62,654 nucleotides of DNA from PALSA-1006 sp964532405 (GCA_964532405.1 CAZHIC010000012.1:1-62654), one strand, 5' to 3'; shown: positions 51,542 through 60,264, counted from the first letter of the stretch. Notes: generated from the letters alone by a model not told the origin. Numbers and translations: made by a program.

Positions 51542-53224
51542 ATGGACATCAACGCATCCATCATTGACCAACGCCTAGCAGGTGTGCAGGATGAAATTCG
51601 CACACAAGCATCTGACGAATTGAAGATTAAAAATGATGAAATAAAGTTGAAGTCTTTAGCTTTTGTTTATCTTTGCGTCAAAACCATGTTGGATTTGGAT
51701 ACGGACTCTGCCTTTGATTGCCTGACTGAAGGTGGCGATGATTTTGGTGTAGATGCTATGCATCTAACCGAGGAAATTGATGGTGAGTTTTCCGTCACCT
51801 TGTTTCAGGGTAAATACAAAGCCAAACTCGACGGTGAGAGCGAGTTTGGTGAAAACGCCATCAACACACTAATTAACGCGATTCGCCACATTTTTGATCC
51901 CGCCGCCGAACTGGGTACGATCAACGACCGATTAAGAACCAAAGTTGAAACTGCTCGCTCCATGATTCGCGATGGATACATCCCCCGTGTGCGCGCCATT
52001 GCCTGTAATAACGGCAGCAAATGGAACGACAAAGGACAGACTGCCATCGAGCTGGCAGGTTTTGGTGAGCAAGTAAGTTGGGAGCACGTCAATCACGATG
52101 TACTAATTAACATCCTGCAAAAAATAAAGCCTGTGGATGAAACATTGCGCTTGACTGGCAAGGCAATCATTGAAGACATGGATTTCAGCCGAGTGTGCGT
52201 TGGCCGTATTCAGGTTAGCGAAATCGCCGCGTTGATGAAAACCCATGGAGAAAAATTGTTGCAACGCAACATCCGCAGTTATTTAGGGCTGCACGGCAAT
52301 CGCGTAAATGAAGGCATTCGCACCACATTGCAATCAGACAAGCCGTCAGATTTTTATTTTTTCAACAATGGGCTAACACTGGTTTGTAATGATTTTGCGT
52401 ATAACGCACTACAGGGCAGTGATTACCAAATCAAAGTAGAAAATCTGCAAATCGTCAATGGTGGACAGACTTGCATGACTATTTTCAAAACTCAAGAAAT
52501 GCTATCTGCACAGGGCAAACAACTACCAGCGTCAGCTCATGTGTTGGTGCGCATCTACAAGCTCCCCAAAGACAGCGAAGACATGGTGTTGCAAATCACC
52601 CACGCCACAAACAGTCAAAATCCAGTTGATTTGAAGGACTTAAAATCTAATGATGAAAAACAACAACGCTTGCAAAGCAGCATCGAAGAACTTGGATTTA
52701 ACTATCGCCGCAAACGCATAGATACACCTTTAAGAGTCAGCGACATCACATCAGGGGTAGCCGCCGAAGCAATTCTTTCCGTGTGGCGCACCGCCCCCCA
52801 TCAAGCAAAATTTTTAACCCGCGAACATTTTGGTAAGTTGTACAACACTATTTTTAGCGACCAGCTCAATGGATCACAAACCGTGATTGCTGTTTTGCTC
52901 TATCGTATCGCCGAGAATCGTCGCAAACGCCCTACCGACAGTGATCCTGCTTTTGTGCGCTATGCATCTTGTTTTATTGCGATGCAAATGGGTAAACATT
53001 TACTCAATGCAATGAATATCTCTCTAGCCGACTTAGATCATCGTAATTTTGGTCAAGCCAAGCAACTCATCGAGACTCAAGCAGAGACCTATTTCACGCA
53101 AGCCATCACAGACATACAAACAGCACTAAATGGCTTGTATGGCGAACAAGAGATTTCATTACAGCAACTTTCTGCCACTTTCAGGCGTGGTGACTTAATT
53201 GCTCGCTTAGGAACTACCGCATGA
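51542..53224 (+). CDS. AIPR-family protein (abortive infection phage resistance)
   Basis: The protein has 560 residues, with AGGAG 9 bp before the ATG. The AIPR core is seen in RNIRSYLGLHGNRVNEGI, DFYFFNNGLTLVCND and NLQIVNGGQTCMTIF. The N-terminal 200 residues carry GGDDFGVDAMHL followed by FSVTLFQGKY (D71, Q89, K91), a pattern like a PD-(D/E)XK nuclease with QxK. Codon use and AT content differ from the arg genes, so it was probably acquired. The stop overlaps the macro-domain gene (ATGA). A role against phages is inferred from the family name only. Confidence 0.88.
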   Translation: MDINASIIDQRLAGVQDEIRTQASDELKIKNDEIKLKSLAFVYLCVKTMLDLDTDSAFDCLTEGGDDFGVDAMHLTEEIDGEFSVTLFQGKYKAKLDGESEFGENAINTLINAIRHIFDPAAELGTINDRLRTKVETARSMIRDGYIPRVRAIACNNGSKWNDKGQTAIELAGFGEQVSWEHVNHDVLINILQKIKPVDETLRLTGKAIIEDMDFSRVCVGRIQVSEIAALMKTHGEKLLQRNIRSYLGLHGNRVNEGIRTTLQSDKPSDFYFFNNGLTLVCNDFAYNALQGSDYQIKVENLQIVNGGQTCMTIFKTQEMLSAQGKQLPASAHVLVRIYKLPKDSEDMVLQITHATNSQNPVDLKDLKSNDEKQQRLQSSIEELGFNYRRKRIDTPLRVSDITSGVAAEAILSVWRTAPHQAKFLTREHFGKLYNTIFSDQLNGSQTVIAVLLYRIAENRRKRPTDSDPAFVRYASCFIAMQMGKHLLNAMNISLADLDHRNFGQAKQLIETQAETYFTQAITDIQTALNGLYGEQEISLQQLSATFRRGDLIARLGTTA

Positions 53225-53712
53225 TCCACGAACTGAGCGGCGACATCTTATTGAGCGGTGCCAAAGCCATCGCGCAAGGCGTCGCGCCCAACGATGACTT
53301 TCATCACGGCCTCGCGCTGCAACTGCGCGAACGCATGCCCGCGATGTACAAGGATTTTCGCCACTACTGCCAGACGCAGCATCCCAAGTCCGGCGGGCTG
53401 TGGACGTGGATGAGCAGCGATGGTCACTTCATCGTCAACCTGTTCACCCAAGAGGCCGCTTACGCGCACGGCAGCAAGCCAGGGGACGCTTCAATCAGCC
53501 ACGTCAATCATGCCCTGCATGCCTTACGCAATCTGATTGAAAAAGAAAAGTTACCCAGCGTCGCCCTGCCCCGGCTCGCGTGCGGCATGACCGGTCTGGA
53601 ATGGTATGAGGTCAAACCGCTGATCGAGAAACATCTCGGTGATCTCGGCATCCCTGTATACGTTTATGCTACTTACCAAAAAGGCGTCAAGGCCAACGAA
53701 CCCACTAAATAA
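53221..53712 (+). CDS. Macro-domain protein
   Basis: The product has 163 residues. GDILLSGAKAIAQGVAPNDDF matches the ADP-ribose-binding loop with asparagine/aspartate. INHALHALRNLIEKE-like VNHALHALRNLIEKE and VALPRLACGMTGLEW form the second loop and the conserved GxG. Members bind or remove ADP-ribose. It begins inside the AIPR stop. Its composition is like that of the host genes, unlike the AIPR gene. Confidence 0.85.
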   Translation: MIHELSGDILLSGAKAIAQGVAPNDDFHHGLALQLRERMPAMYKDFRHYCQTQHPKSGGLWTWMSSDGHFIVNLFTQEAAYAHGSKPGDASISHVNHALHALRNLIEKEKLPSVALPRLACGMTGLEWYEVKPLIEKHLGDLGIPVYVYATYQKGVKANEPTK

Positions 53713-53721
53713 GGAAGTCAC

Positions 53722-54039
53722 ATGTCGCAATTCGATAATGTCAGCGTCGTTAAAAAAGCCAACGTGTTCTTTGATGGGAAATGTGTTTCGCACTCGGTAC
53801 TCTTCGCCGATGGCACACGCAAGACCGTCGGCGTGGTGTTGCCCGACAGCCAGCTTACCTTCAAGGTCGGCACACCGGAGCTGATGGAGATCAGCGGCGG
53901 CGAATGTCAGGTGAAGATCGCCGGAGAGTCGGGTTTCAAGACTTACAAAGAAGGCAGCAGCTTCAAAGTCGCGGCGAACAGCAGCTTCGACATCCATACC
54001 GGTACGGAAGCCGTCAACTACGTTTGCAGTTTTGGTTGA
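53722..54039 (+). CDS. ppnP: Pyrimidine/purine nucleoside phosphorylase PpnP
   Basis: The product has 105 residues of cupin type (DUF1255). NVSVVKKANVFFDGKCVSHSV, KTVGVVLP, FKVGTPELMEI and the end SSFDIHTGTEAVNYVCSFG cover the whole family length. It phosphorolyses diverse nucleosides. It lies 9 bp after the macro-domain gene, possibly in one unit. Confidence 0.95.
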   Translation: MSQFDNVSVVKKANVFFDGKCVSHSVLFADGTRKTVGVVLPDSQLTFKVGTPELMEISGGECQVKIAGESGFKTYKEGSSFKVAANSSFDIHTGTEAVNYVCSFG

Positions 54040-54049
54040 TTGAAAAAAA

Positions 54050-54160
54050 TTCACCACAGAGGCACAGAGAAAAACGAGGTCAAGCCCAAGAAACGAATAA
54101 GGTGCTTGGCACTCTTGTTCGCTTTTGACTTTCTCTGTGCCTCTGTGTCTCTGTGGTAGA
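54050..54160. repeat. CCACAGAGGCACAGAG dispersed inverted repeat
   Basis: The left arm TTCACCACAGAGGCACAGAG and the right arm CTCTGTGCCTCTGTGTCTCT (reading on to GTGGTAGA) are inverted around an 80-bp centre. It occupies the gap between ppnP and yajQ. Confidence 0.85.
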
Positions 54161-54185
54161 TTTTGATTTTTTACAGGAGAACACC

Positions 54186-54674
54186 ATGCCAACCTTCGAC
54201 ATCGTTTCCGAAGTAGACAAGACCGAAGTCAAGAACGCGATCGAGCAGACCAACAAGGAAGTCAGCACGCGCTTCGACTTCAAGGGTTCTGACGCCCGCG
54301 TCGAACAGGCGGAACTGAAGCTCACCGTGTGGGCCGACAACGAATTTCAACTCGATCAGGTACAGGATATTCTGAATGCCAAACTGACCAAGCGCGGCGT
54401 GGACATCAAGTGCCTAGAAATCAGCGACAAGATCGAGAAAGTCAGCGGCAACAAAGTAAAACGCGGTTGCGAAGTAAAGGTCGGCGTCGAGATCGAACTG
54501 GCGAAGAAGATCGTCAAGCACATCAAAGACAGCAAGATGAAAGTGCAAGCCAGCATCCAGGGCGACACGGTGCGCGTCAACGGCAAGAACCGCGACGACT
54601 TGCAAGACGCGATCACCTTCGTCAAAAAAACCATCACCGACTTCCCCTTGCAGTATCAAAATTTCCGCGACTAA
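54186..54674 (+). CDS. yajQ: YajQ-family nucleotide-binding protein
   Basis: The product has 162 residues from MPTFDIVSEVDK; the longer frame starts in the repeat. NAIEQTNKEVSTRFDFKGSDA, the KVKRGCEVKVGVEIELAKKI segment and the end ITDFPLQYQNFRD are typical of the DUF520 family. A Xanthomonas relative binds cyclic di-GMP. The window also encodes a diguanylate cyclase. AGGAG lies 7 bp upstream. Confidence 0.96.
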   Translation: MPTFDIVSEVDKTEVKNAIEQTNKEVSTRFDFKGSDARVEQAELKLTVWADNEFQLDQVQDILNAKLTKRGVDIKCLEISDKIEKVSGNKVKRGCEVKVGVEIELAKKIVKHIKDSKMKVQASIQGDTVRVNGKNRDDLQDAITFVKKTITDFPLQYQNFRD

Positions 54675-54692
54675 CTTACCAACAGGCACAAA

Positions 54693-55538
54693 ATGAAACC
54701 CACTTCCAAACTACATCTGCCGACCCTCTTCTGGACCGCCTTGCTGGCGCTAGTTCCGATGCAGCCCTCTCATGCCGCAGAAACGGCCAGTTTCCCGTCA
54801 ATCATTGGCAATGACGTAACACATGTGGTCACCGCTCCCTCTCGCTGGGAATCTGAAGAGTGGAAAACCTTGGGCTGGGCAAGCTTGGCGGTGGTAGGCA
54901 CTGCCGTAATTGCGGATCGTCCTGTGCGCGATTTCATGTGCCAGCAATCCAAGATAAGTAGTTGCCCGGGTGCTGGCCCCAACGCTGAGGTTACAAATTC
55001 TGCGCTAACCACGATAGAGAATTTCGGCAAGACCTATGCACTCGGCGTGATGGGCGGTTTTTATTTGGCGGGTGTCGTCACCGACAATGAAAAATCGGTT
55101 CTGGTCGCTCAAGACTTGGTCGCTGCCAGCGCGACATCGGCACTGCTCAATCAATCCCTCAAAACAGTCACCAATCGTAGCCGCCCGCGTGACAACCAGG
55201 GCGTCTCTAACTTCCAAGGCTATACGGGGCTCAACAACAACAGTTCATTCCCTTCCGGCCACACCACCGAAGCCTTCACGCTGGCATCGGTGATCGCATC
55301 GCACTACGAAGAAACATGGGTCAGCGTCTTGTCCTATTCGACGGCCAGTCTGGTTGGCGTTGCGCGCATGTATCACGATGCCCATTTTGCATCCGATGTG
55401 GTGGCATCAGCCTTCATTGGCATATATGTCGGCAAGGCGGTGGTTAACCACAACCGCAGTTTGCGCGGCAACAAACTCGTGCTGCTGCCGATGCTCGGCC
55501 CGGATATGTCAGGCATACAACTCGTCGGCAATTTCTGA
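54693..55538 (+). CDS. Exported PAP2-family phosphatase
   Basis: The protein has 281 residues with an N-terminal signal peptide (cleavage near SHAAE). The PAP2 triplet is KTVTNRSRPRDNQG, then SFPSGHTTEAFTLASV, then ARMYHDAHFASDVVASAFIG. It is of the class with a periplasmic or membrane-edge catalytic site, possibly acting on lipids or phosphate esters. It differs from the integral PAP2 enzyme at 12103. It follows yajQ at an 18-bp gap. Confidence 0.88.
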   Translation: MKPTSKLHLPTLFWTALLALVPMQPSHAAETASFPSIIGNDVTHVVTAPSRWESEEWKTLGWASLAVVGTAVIADRPVRDFMCQQSKISSCPGAGPNAEVTNSALTTIENFGKTYALGVMGGFYLAGVVTDNEKSVLVAQDLVAASATSALLNQSLKTVTNRSRPRDNQGVSNFQGYTGLNNNSSFPSGHTTEAFTLASVIASHYEETWVSVLSYSTASLVGVARMYHDAHFASDVVASAFIGIYVGKAVVNHNRSLRGNKLVLLPMLGPDMSGIQLVGNF

Positions 55539-55552
55539 TCATTCCGCTGACC

Positions 55553-56095
55553 ATGCCCAAAGTCCTCGTTCCCCTGGCCCAAGGCTGCGAAGAAATCGAA
55601 GCCGTCACGGTGATCGACATTTTGCGCCGCGCCGGAATCGAGGTCGTCTCTGCCGGACTCGACGCGCAACCCGTACGCGCGAGCCGTGGTGTGATGCTGT
55701 TACCCGACACGACGTTGGAATCCGCGCTGCAACAAGAGTTCGACATGATCGTGTTGCCCGGAGGACAACCCGGCACCAACCATCTCAAAGCGGACGCACG
55801 CATCATCGCGTTACTGCAACAAATGTCCGCGCAGGGCAAGTATGTCGCGGCGATCTGCGCGGCCTCGTCCGTGCTAGCCACGGCAGGGTTGCTCGATGGC
55901 AAACAGGCAACCAGCTTTCCCGGCGCGCTCGATCCGTTTCCGCTGGTGCAACAGCAACACGCGGCAGTGGTAACCGATGGCAAGATCATCACCTCGCGCG
56001 GCCCCGGCACCGCCATAGACTTCGTCTTGACGCTGGTCGAACACTTAGTCGGTAAAGCAAAGCGCGAGGAAGTCGCCGCCGGATTGCAACGCTAA
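55553..56095 (+). CDS. yajL: DJ-1/YajL-family protein
   Basis: The product has 180 residues. KVLVPLAQGCEEIEAVTVIDILRR has the conserved glutamate, VAAICAASSVLATAGLLDGK the reactive cysteine, and VVTDGKIITSRGPGTAIDF the typical end. Members act as glyoxalase or chaperone-like repair proteins. It shares one base with the following methyltransferase gene. Confidence 0.92.
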   Translation: MPKVLVPLAQGCEEIEAVTVIDILRRAGIEVVSAGLDAQPVRASRGVMLLPDTTLESALQQEFDMIVLPGGQPGTNHLKADARIIALLQQMSAQGKYVAAICAASSVLATAGLLDGKQATSFPGALDPFPLVQQQHAAVVTDGKIITSRGPGTAIDFVLTLVEHLVGKAKREEVAAGLQR

Positions 56096-56808
56096 TGTTG
56101 TTGTGGCGGCGTTATATCGATGGCAATCCCGAGTACCTGGCGCATTATTATTGGTGGGCCTATCTTGCCCCGCGCGGCGTTTGGTTTTTCGACCACCACC
56201 CCATCATCAATCTGATTCTGTTCGGCCAATATCGCGCCATTCTCGACGAAGTGATGCGCCGCTACGCGACGATACCTGCGTCACGCACGTTGCAGCTCAC
56301 CTGCGCTTACGGCTCGCTGACTCCCACGTTGGCACTCGCCGCAAACACCCGAGAGCTGCATGTCATGGACGTCGCGAATATTCAACTCGCCGCTGCGCGC
56401 GCCAAGCTAAAAGCAATATCGCGTTCAGCCGCGATGGCGCGTATGAATGCCGAGTCGCTAGGATATGCGAGCAATACTTTTGACAGCGTGGTGATATTTT
56501 TCTTGTTGCACGAATTGCCAACTGAAGCACGCGAACGCACTCTGGGCGAAGCGATCCGAGTATTAAAACCCGGCGGACAATTGCTGATTGCAGAATACGG
56601 CGAGAATCGCGGCGCTCACCCGCTGCACCGTTTCATGCCCTATCGTTGGTTCATGGAAAAACTGGAACCGTTCCTGCGCGATTTCTGGCATAGCGATTTG
56701 CATGAACAACTTAATATGCTGGCGACAAAACAGGGGAAGCAACTGCATTCCAGCCCTGAGACCTCGTTGTTGGGTGGCTTTTATCGTGTCATGGAATACC
56801 GTGTTTAA
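56095..56808 (+). CDS. RquA-like methyltransferase (rhodoquinone synthesis type)
   Basis: The protein has 237 residues. The N-terminus NPEYLAHYYWWAYLAPRGVWFF with IINLILFGQY matches the RquA signature (YWWAYL...NLILWGN, as recalled). Motif I is altered to LQLTCAYGSLTP, with no GxGxG, as in RquA. The later part has the SAM-methyltransferase shape HVMDVANIQLAAAR and VLKPGGQLLIAEYGE. RquA replaces a methoxy group of ubiquinone by an amino group. Its annotation as rhodoquinone enzyme is inference. It overlaps the downstream gene by 8 bp. Confidence 0.7.
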   Translation: MLLWRRYIDGNPEYLAHYYWWAYLAPRGVWFFDHHPIINLILFGQYRAILDEVMRRYATIPASRTLQLTCAYGSLTPTLALAANTRELHVMDVANIQLAAARAKLKAISRSAAMARMNAESLGYASNTFDSVVIFFLLHELPTEARERTLGEAIRVLKPGGQLLIAEYGENRGAHPLHRFMPYRWFMEKLEPFLRDFWHSDLHEQLNMLATKQGKQLHSSPETSLLGGFYRVMEYRV

Positions 56809-57565
56809 TCGCCTTCGGCTCCTTCCGCCTCCGATCATCGCGCTGCTGCTGCAAGTAGCCGCCGTACTGATCACAGTCGCCACGGCCTTCGTCATACATA
56901 GTCAAATTACCTTCATAGCACTGGCGTTCCTGTGCGGCTTTATCGCCGCTCTGTTAAGCCACCTGTTCGGTTTGGACAAGTGGTGGCTCCCAATTCAAAT
57001 ATTTTTTCTGCCCGCCTTGGCATGGACGCTATCGCTCGAACTTTCACCACACTGGTTTCTCTTCGCTTTTCTCATTCTGCTCGCCGTTTATTGGAGCACG
57101 TTCCGCACCCAAGTTCCGCTCTACCTTTCCAGCAAAAAAGTTTGGCATGCCTTGACCGACCTGCTGCCCGCTCCAACACAAGACAAACCCGTCGCCTTCA
57201 TGGATCTCGGCTCCGGCTTGGGCGGCGTGCTCGCACATCTGGCCACAGTCCGCCCCGATGACCGCTATTACGGCGTAGAGTCCGCCCCTCTGCCCTTCCT
57301 GTGGAGTTGGCTACGCTTGCAGCCCAATAAAAATTGCGAGGTGCGTTGGGGTAGTCTGTGGGATTGTGACCTGTCCCGATACGATGTGGTGTTCGCCTAC
57401 CTCTCCCCGGTGCCGATGGAACAGCTCTGGCGCAAGGCGCAAAAGGAGATGCGTCCGGGCAGCATATTCGTCAGCAGCACATTCAGTGTTCCCGATCAGT
57501 TACCCCATCAAACGATTCAGATTGATGATTTACATCATTCAACGCTGCTGGTTTGGCGAATGTAG
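56801..57565 (+). CDS. Membrane-anchored SAM-dependent methyltransferase
   Basis: The product has 254 residues from the GTG that lies inside the end of the RquA-like gene. Three or four hydrophobic segments (about 10-85) precede a soluble domain. The methyltransferase motif I is VAFMDLGSGLGGVLAHLATV and YYGVESAPLPFLWSW follows. YDVVFAYLSPVPMEQLW and KEMRPGSIFVSSTF close the fold. The substrate is unknown. Coupling with the upstream gene suggests a shared membrane-lipid or quinone substrate. Confidence 0.75.
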   Translation: MFNRLRLLPPPIIALLLQVAAVLITVATAFVIHSQITFIALAFLCGFIAALLSHLFGLDKWWLPIQIFFLPALAWTLSLELSPHWFLFAFLILLAVYWSTFRTQVPLYLSSKKVWHALTDLLPAPTQDKPVAFMDLGSGLGGVLAHLATVRPDDRYYGVESAPLPFLWSWLRLQPNKNCEVRWGSLWDCDLSRYDVVFAYLSPVPMEQLWRKAQKEMRPGSIFVSSTFSVPDQLPHQTIQIDDLHHSTLLVWRM

Positions 57566-57716
57566 TCAATATATTTTCCAAGCAAACAAAACGTTACGTT
57601 TCTTCTTCACAGTGGGGCATTTTTTCGCTAGGATGCGAGTTGAATTTTTTGCGCCTCTCCTCAAATTTACTCCGCAACATCATTATTTCTGATTCATTAC
57701 TAAAGCGAGATCCAAC

Positions 57717-58043
57717 ATGAGCGAACACATCCGTTACGTCACCGATGACACTTTTTCCGCCGAAGTGCTGCAAGCCCCATTGCCAACACTGGTCGATTAC
57801 TGGGCCGAATGGTGCGGCCCTTGCCGCATGATCGCGCCTATCCTCGATGAAGTAGCCAAAGAGTATGCGGGCCGCATCAACGTTGCAAAAATCAACGTGG
57901 ACGAAAATCAGCAAACACCGCAGAAATACGGCGTGCGCGGCATCCCGACATTGATGCTGTTCAAGAACGGCAACATCGAAGCGACCAAAGTCGGCGCATT
58001 GTCAAAATCCCAACTCACCGCATTTATTGACAGCCACATCTGA
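57717..58043 (+). CDS. trxA: Thioredoxin
   Basis: The product has 108 residues. LVDYWAEWCGPCRMIAPILDEVA contains the active-site WCGPC, and YGVRGIPTLMLFKNG the cis-proline loop. It is a general disulphide reductase and the possible partner of ArsC. It lies 159 bp before rho, the order found in many proteobacteria. Confidence 0.98.
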   Translation: MSEHIRYVTDDTFSAEVLQAPLPTLVDYWAEWCGPCRMIAPILDEVAKEYAGRINVAKINVDENQQTPQKYGVRGIPTLMLFKNGNIEATKVGALSKSQLTAFIDSHI

Positions 58044-58140
58044 ACCCTTTAATCTCGCGCCTGCAACTTTCCTGCTTCGTCCCCAGATTCACACAAAAAC
58101 CATAATAAAAGACATTCAAGACAGTTCAACCGCGCGGGAC

Positions 58141-58201
58141 TTTTCCGCTTAACCGCTACATTCCCTGCAACTCCTCCTAACCTCCGCACACTCCCATCCC
58201 T
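58141..58201 (+). promoter_or_regulatory. C-rich, G-poor rho leader (possible rut site)
   Basis: About half of these 61 bases are C, only four are G, and many are YC dinucleotides (CTCCTCCTAACCTCC). No Shine-Dalgarno sequence is present before the rho ATG. A C>G bubble of this kind suits Rho loading and so autogenous attenuation. Confidence 0.5.
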
Positions 58202-59458
58202 ATGCACTTATCCGATCTCAAGACCAAACACATCACCGAACTGGTGGAAATGGCCACCACCAATCAAATCGACAATGCCAACCGCATGCGCAAGCAGGAT
58301 CTGATGTTCGCACTGCTAAAAAGTCATGCTAAAAAAGGCGAAAGCATTTTCGGTGAAGGTACATTGGAAGTGCTGCCGGATGGTTTCGGATTCCTGCGCT
58401 CGCCCGACACCTCCTACCTAGCCGGCCCGGATGATATCTACGTCAGCCCCAGCCAAGTGCGCCGTTTCAATCTGCATACAGGAGATTCGATCGAGGGTGA
58501 AATTCGCACCCCCAAGGAAGGCGAACGTTATGTGGCGTTGGTCAAGGTAGACAAAGTCAACGGCGAACCCCCCGAAAACGCCAAGAACAAAATTCTGTTT
58601 GAAAATCTGACGCCGCTTTTTCCGACCAAACAAATCACACTGGAGCGCGACATACGCGCCGAAGAAAACATCACCGGTCGCATCATCGACATCGTCGCCC
58701 CGATCGGCAAAGGACAACGCGGTCTGCTGGTCGCTTCGCCCAAGTCCGGCAAGACGGTGATGCTGCAACATATCGCCCATTCCATCGCGGCAAACAACCC
58801 AGAGGCGACCTTGATCGTGTTGTTGATCGACGAGCGCCCTGAAGAAGTGACCGAAATGAGCCGCTCCGTGCGCGGCGAGGTGGTTGCCTCGACTTTCGAC
58901 GAGCCTGCCACGCGCCACGTACAGGTCGCCGAGATGGTGCTGGAAAAAGCCAAGCGCCTGGTCGAACACAAGAAGGATGTCATCATCCTGCTGGACTCCA
59001 TCACCCGCCTGGCGCGCGCTTACAACACCGTCATCCCGTCTTCCGGCAAGGTATTAACCGGCGGCGTGGATGCCAACGCACTGCAACGGCCTAAACGCTT
59101 CTTCGGTGCCGCACGCAACATCGAGGAAGGCGGCTCGCTCACCATCATCGCCACCGCGCTGGTCGATACCGGCTCGCGCATGGACGATGTGATCTACGAA
59201 GAATTCAAAGGCACGGGCAACATGGAGATCCACCTCGACCGCCGCATGGCCGAGAAACGCATCTATCCCGCCATCAACGTCAATCGCTCCGGTACGCGCA
59301 AAGAAGAATTGCTCATCAAGCAGGACTTGTTGCAACGCATCTGGGTGTTGCGCAAACTGCTATATCCGATGGATGAGCTGGATGCGATGGAGTTTTTGCT
59401 GGACAAAGTCAAGGCGACCAAGAACAACGCCGAGTTCTTCGACTCCATGCGCCGTTAA
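58202..59458 (+). CDS. rho: Transcription termination factor Rho
   Basis: The protein has 418 residues. The N-terminal RNA-binding domain has DLKTKHITELVEMA, KSHAKKGESIFGEGTLEVLPDGFGFLRS and the cold-shock fold YVSPSQVRRFNL. The ATPase has Walker A VASPKSGKTVML, Walker B VIILLDSITRLARAYN, Q-loop SSGKVLTGGVDANALQ and R-loop GTGNMEIHLDRR. It forms a hexameric helicase that ends transcription. It has no insertion domain. Confidence 0.98.
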   Translation: MHLSDLKTKHITELVEMATTNQIDNANRMRKQDLMFALLKSHAKKGESIFGEGTLEVLPDGFGFLRSPDTSYLAGPDDIYVSPSQVRRFNLHTGDSIEGEIRTPKEGERYVALVKVDKVNGEPPENAKNKILFENLTPLFPTKQITLERDIRAEENITGRIIDIVAPIGKGQRGLLVASPKSGKTVMLQHIAHSIAANNPEATLIVLLIDERPEEVTEMSRSVRGEVVASTFDEPATRHVQVAEMVLEKAKRLVEHKKDVIILLDSITRLARAYNTVIPSSGKVLTGGVDANALQRPKRFFGAARNIEEGGSLTIIATALVDTGSRMDDVIYEEFKGTGNMEIHLDRRMAEKRIYPAINVNRSGTRKEELLIKQDLLQRIWVLRKLLYPMDELDAMEFLLDKVKATKNNAEFFDSMRR

Positions 59459-59499
59459 ATCCCCTGATTCCGTCGCCATCCATTTATGAAAAAATGGTT

Positions 59500-59527
59500 T
59501 TGACGGCTAGTCGAGTTTATGTATAAT
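59500..59527 (+). promoter_or_regulatory. rplU promoter
   Basis: TTGACG, a 16-bp spacer and a perfect TATAAT (59522-59527) lie 37 bp before the rplU ATG. Confidence 0.8.
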
Positions 59528-59564
59528 GCGCGGCTCTGTAAAACCGCATTCAAGCGAGGACGTT

Positions 59565-59876
59565 ATGTACGCAGTAATCAAAACCGGTGGTAAGCAATAT
59601 CGTGTCATCCTGGGCGAAACCCTAAAAATTGAAACCATTGCCGGTGATGTTGGCGGCGCGATCATATTGGATCAAGTGCTGATGGTTGGCAACGGCGACA
59701 AGTTATCCGTCGGCAAGCCTCTGTTGACTGGTGCCAGCGTTAAGGCGTCCATCGTTGCGCACGGTCGTCACGACAAGGTAAGCATCTTCAAGATGCGCCG
59801 TCGTAAACACTATCAAAAACATCAGGGTCATCGTCAAAACTATACCGAAATCCGCATCGACGGTATCTCGGCTTAA
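59565..59876 (+). CDS. rplU: 50S ribosomal protein L21
   Basis: The product has 103 residues from MYAVIKTGGKQYRV; the longer frame includes the promoter. FKMRRRKHYQKHQGHRQNYTEIRIDGI is the typical basic C-terminus. It binds 23S rRNA. It is followed by rpmA at a 19-bp gap with AAGGAG. Confidence 0.98.
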   Translation: MYAVIKTGGKQYRVILGETLKIETIAGDVGGAIILDQVLMVGNGDKLSVGKPLLTGASVKASIVAHGRHDKVSIFKMRRRKHYQKHQGHRQNYTEIRIDGISA

Positions 59877-59895
59877 ATTCTGAAGGAGTAACAAC

Positions 59896-60153
59896 ATGGC
59901 ATCGAAAAAAGGCGGCGGCAGTACCAGTAACGGCCGCGACTCACACTCAAAACGACTCGGCGTAAAAAGCTACGGCGGTGAACTGATCAGCGCCGGCAGC
60001 ATCATCATTCGTCAACGCGGAACGCAAGTTCACGCGGGTGACAACGTCGGCATGGGCAAAGATCACACCTTGTTTGCCAAGATCACCGGCAAGGTGCAGT
60101 TTGCGATCAAAGGTGCTATGAATCGCAAGACTGTCAGCATCGTCGCAGCGTAA
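59896..60153 (+). CDS. rpmA: 50S ribosomal protein L27
   Basis: The product has 85 residues. MASKKGGGSTSNGRDSHSKR is the conserved N-terminus that reaches the peptidyl-transferase centre, and RQRGTQVHAGDNVGMGKDHTLFA follows. It is co-transcribed with rplU and closed by a terminator. Confidence 0.98.
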   Translation: MASKKGGGSTSNGRDSHSKRLGVKSYGGELISAGSIIIRQRGTQVHAGDNVGMGKDHTLFAKITGKVQFAIKGAMNRKTVSIVAA

Positions 60154-60176
60154 TAGCTTCCGACGAAATGCAATAG

Positions 60177-60202
60177 GCCCTATCTGACGGTAGGGCTTTT
60201 TT
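60177..60202 (+). terminator. rplU-rpmA terminator
   Basis: GCCCTATC, loop TGAC and GGTAGGGC with one wobble, then TTTTTT. It lies 23 bp after the rpmA stop. Confidence 0.9.
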
Positions 60203-60207
60203 GTTTT

Positions 60208-60251
60208 AGCCCTTCGATACGCCCGCTGCTCGGGCTACTCAGGGCGAACGG
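60208..60251. repeat. CCCTTCGATACGCCC-type dispersed repeat
   Basis: GCCCTTCGATACGCCCGCTG and CTCGGGCTACTCAGGGCGAA (reading on to CGG) form an imperfect hairpin immediately upstream of obgE. It is a sequence type I recognise from many proteobacterial intergenic regions. Confidence 0.65.
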
Positions 60252-60264
60252 TGATTGAAGGTAT

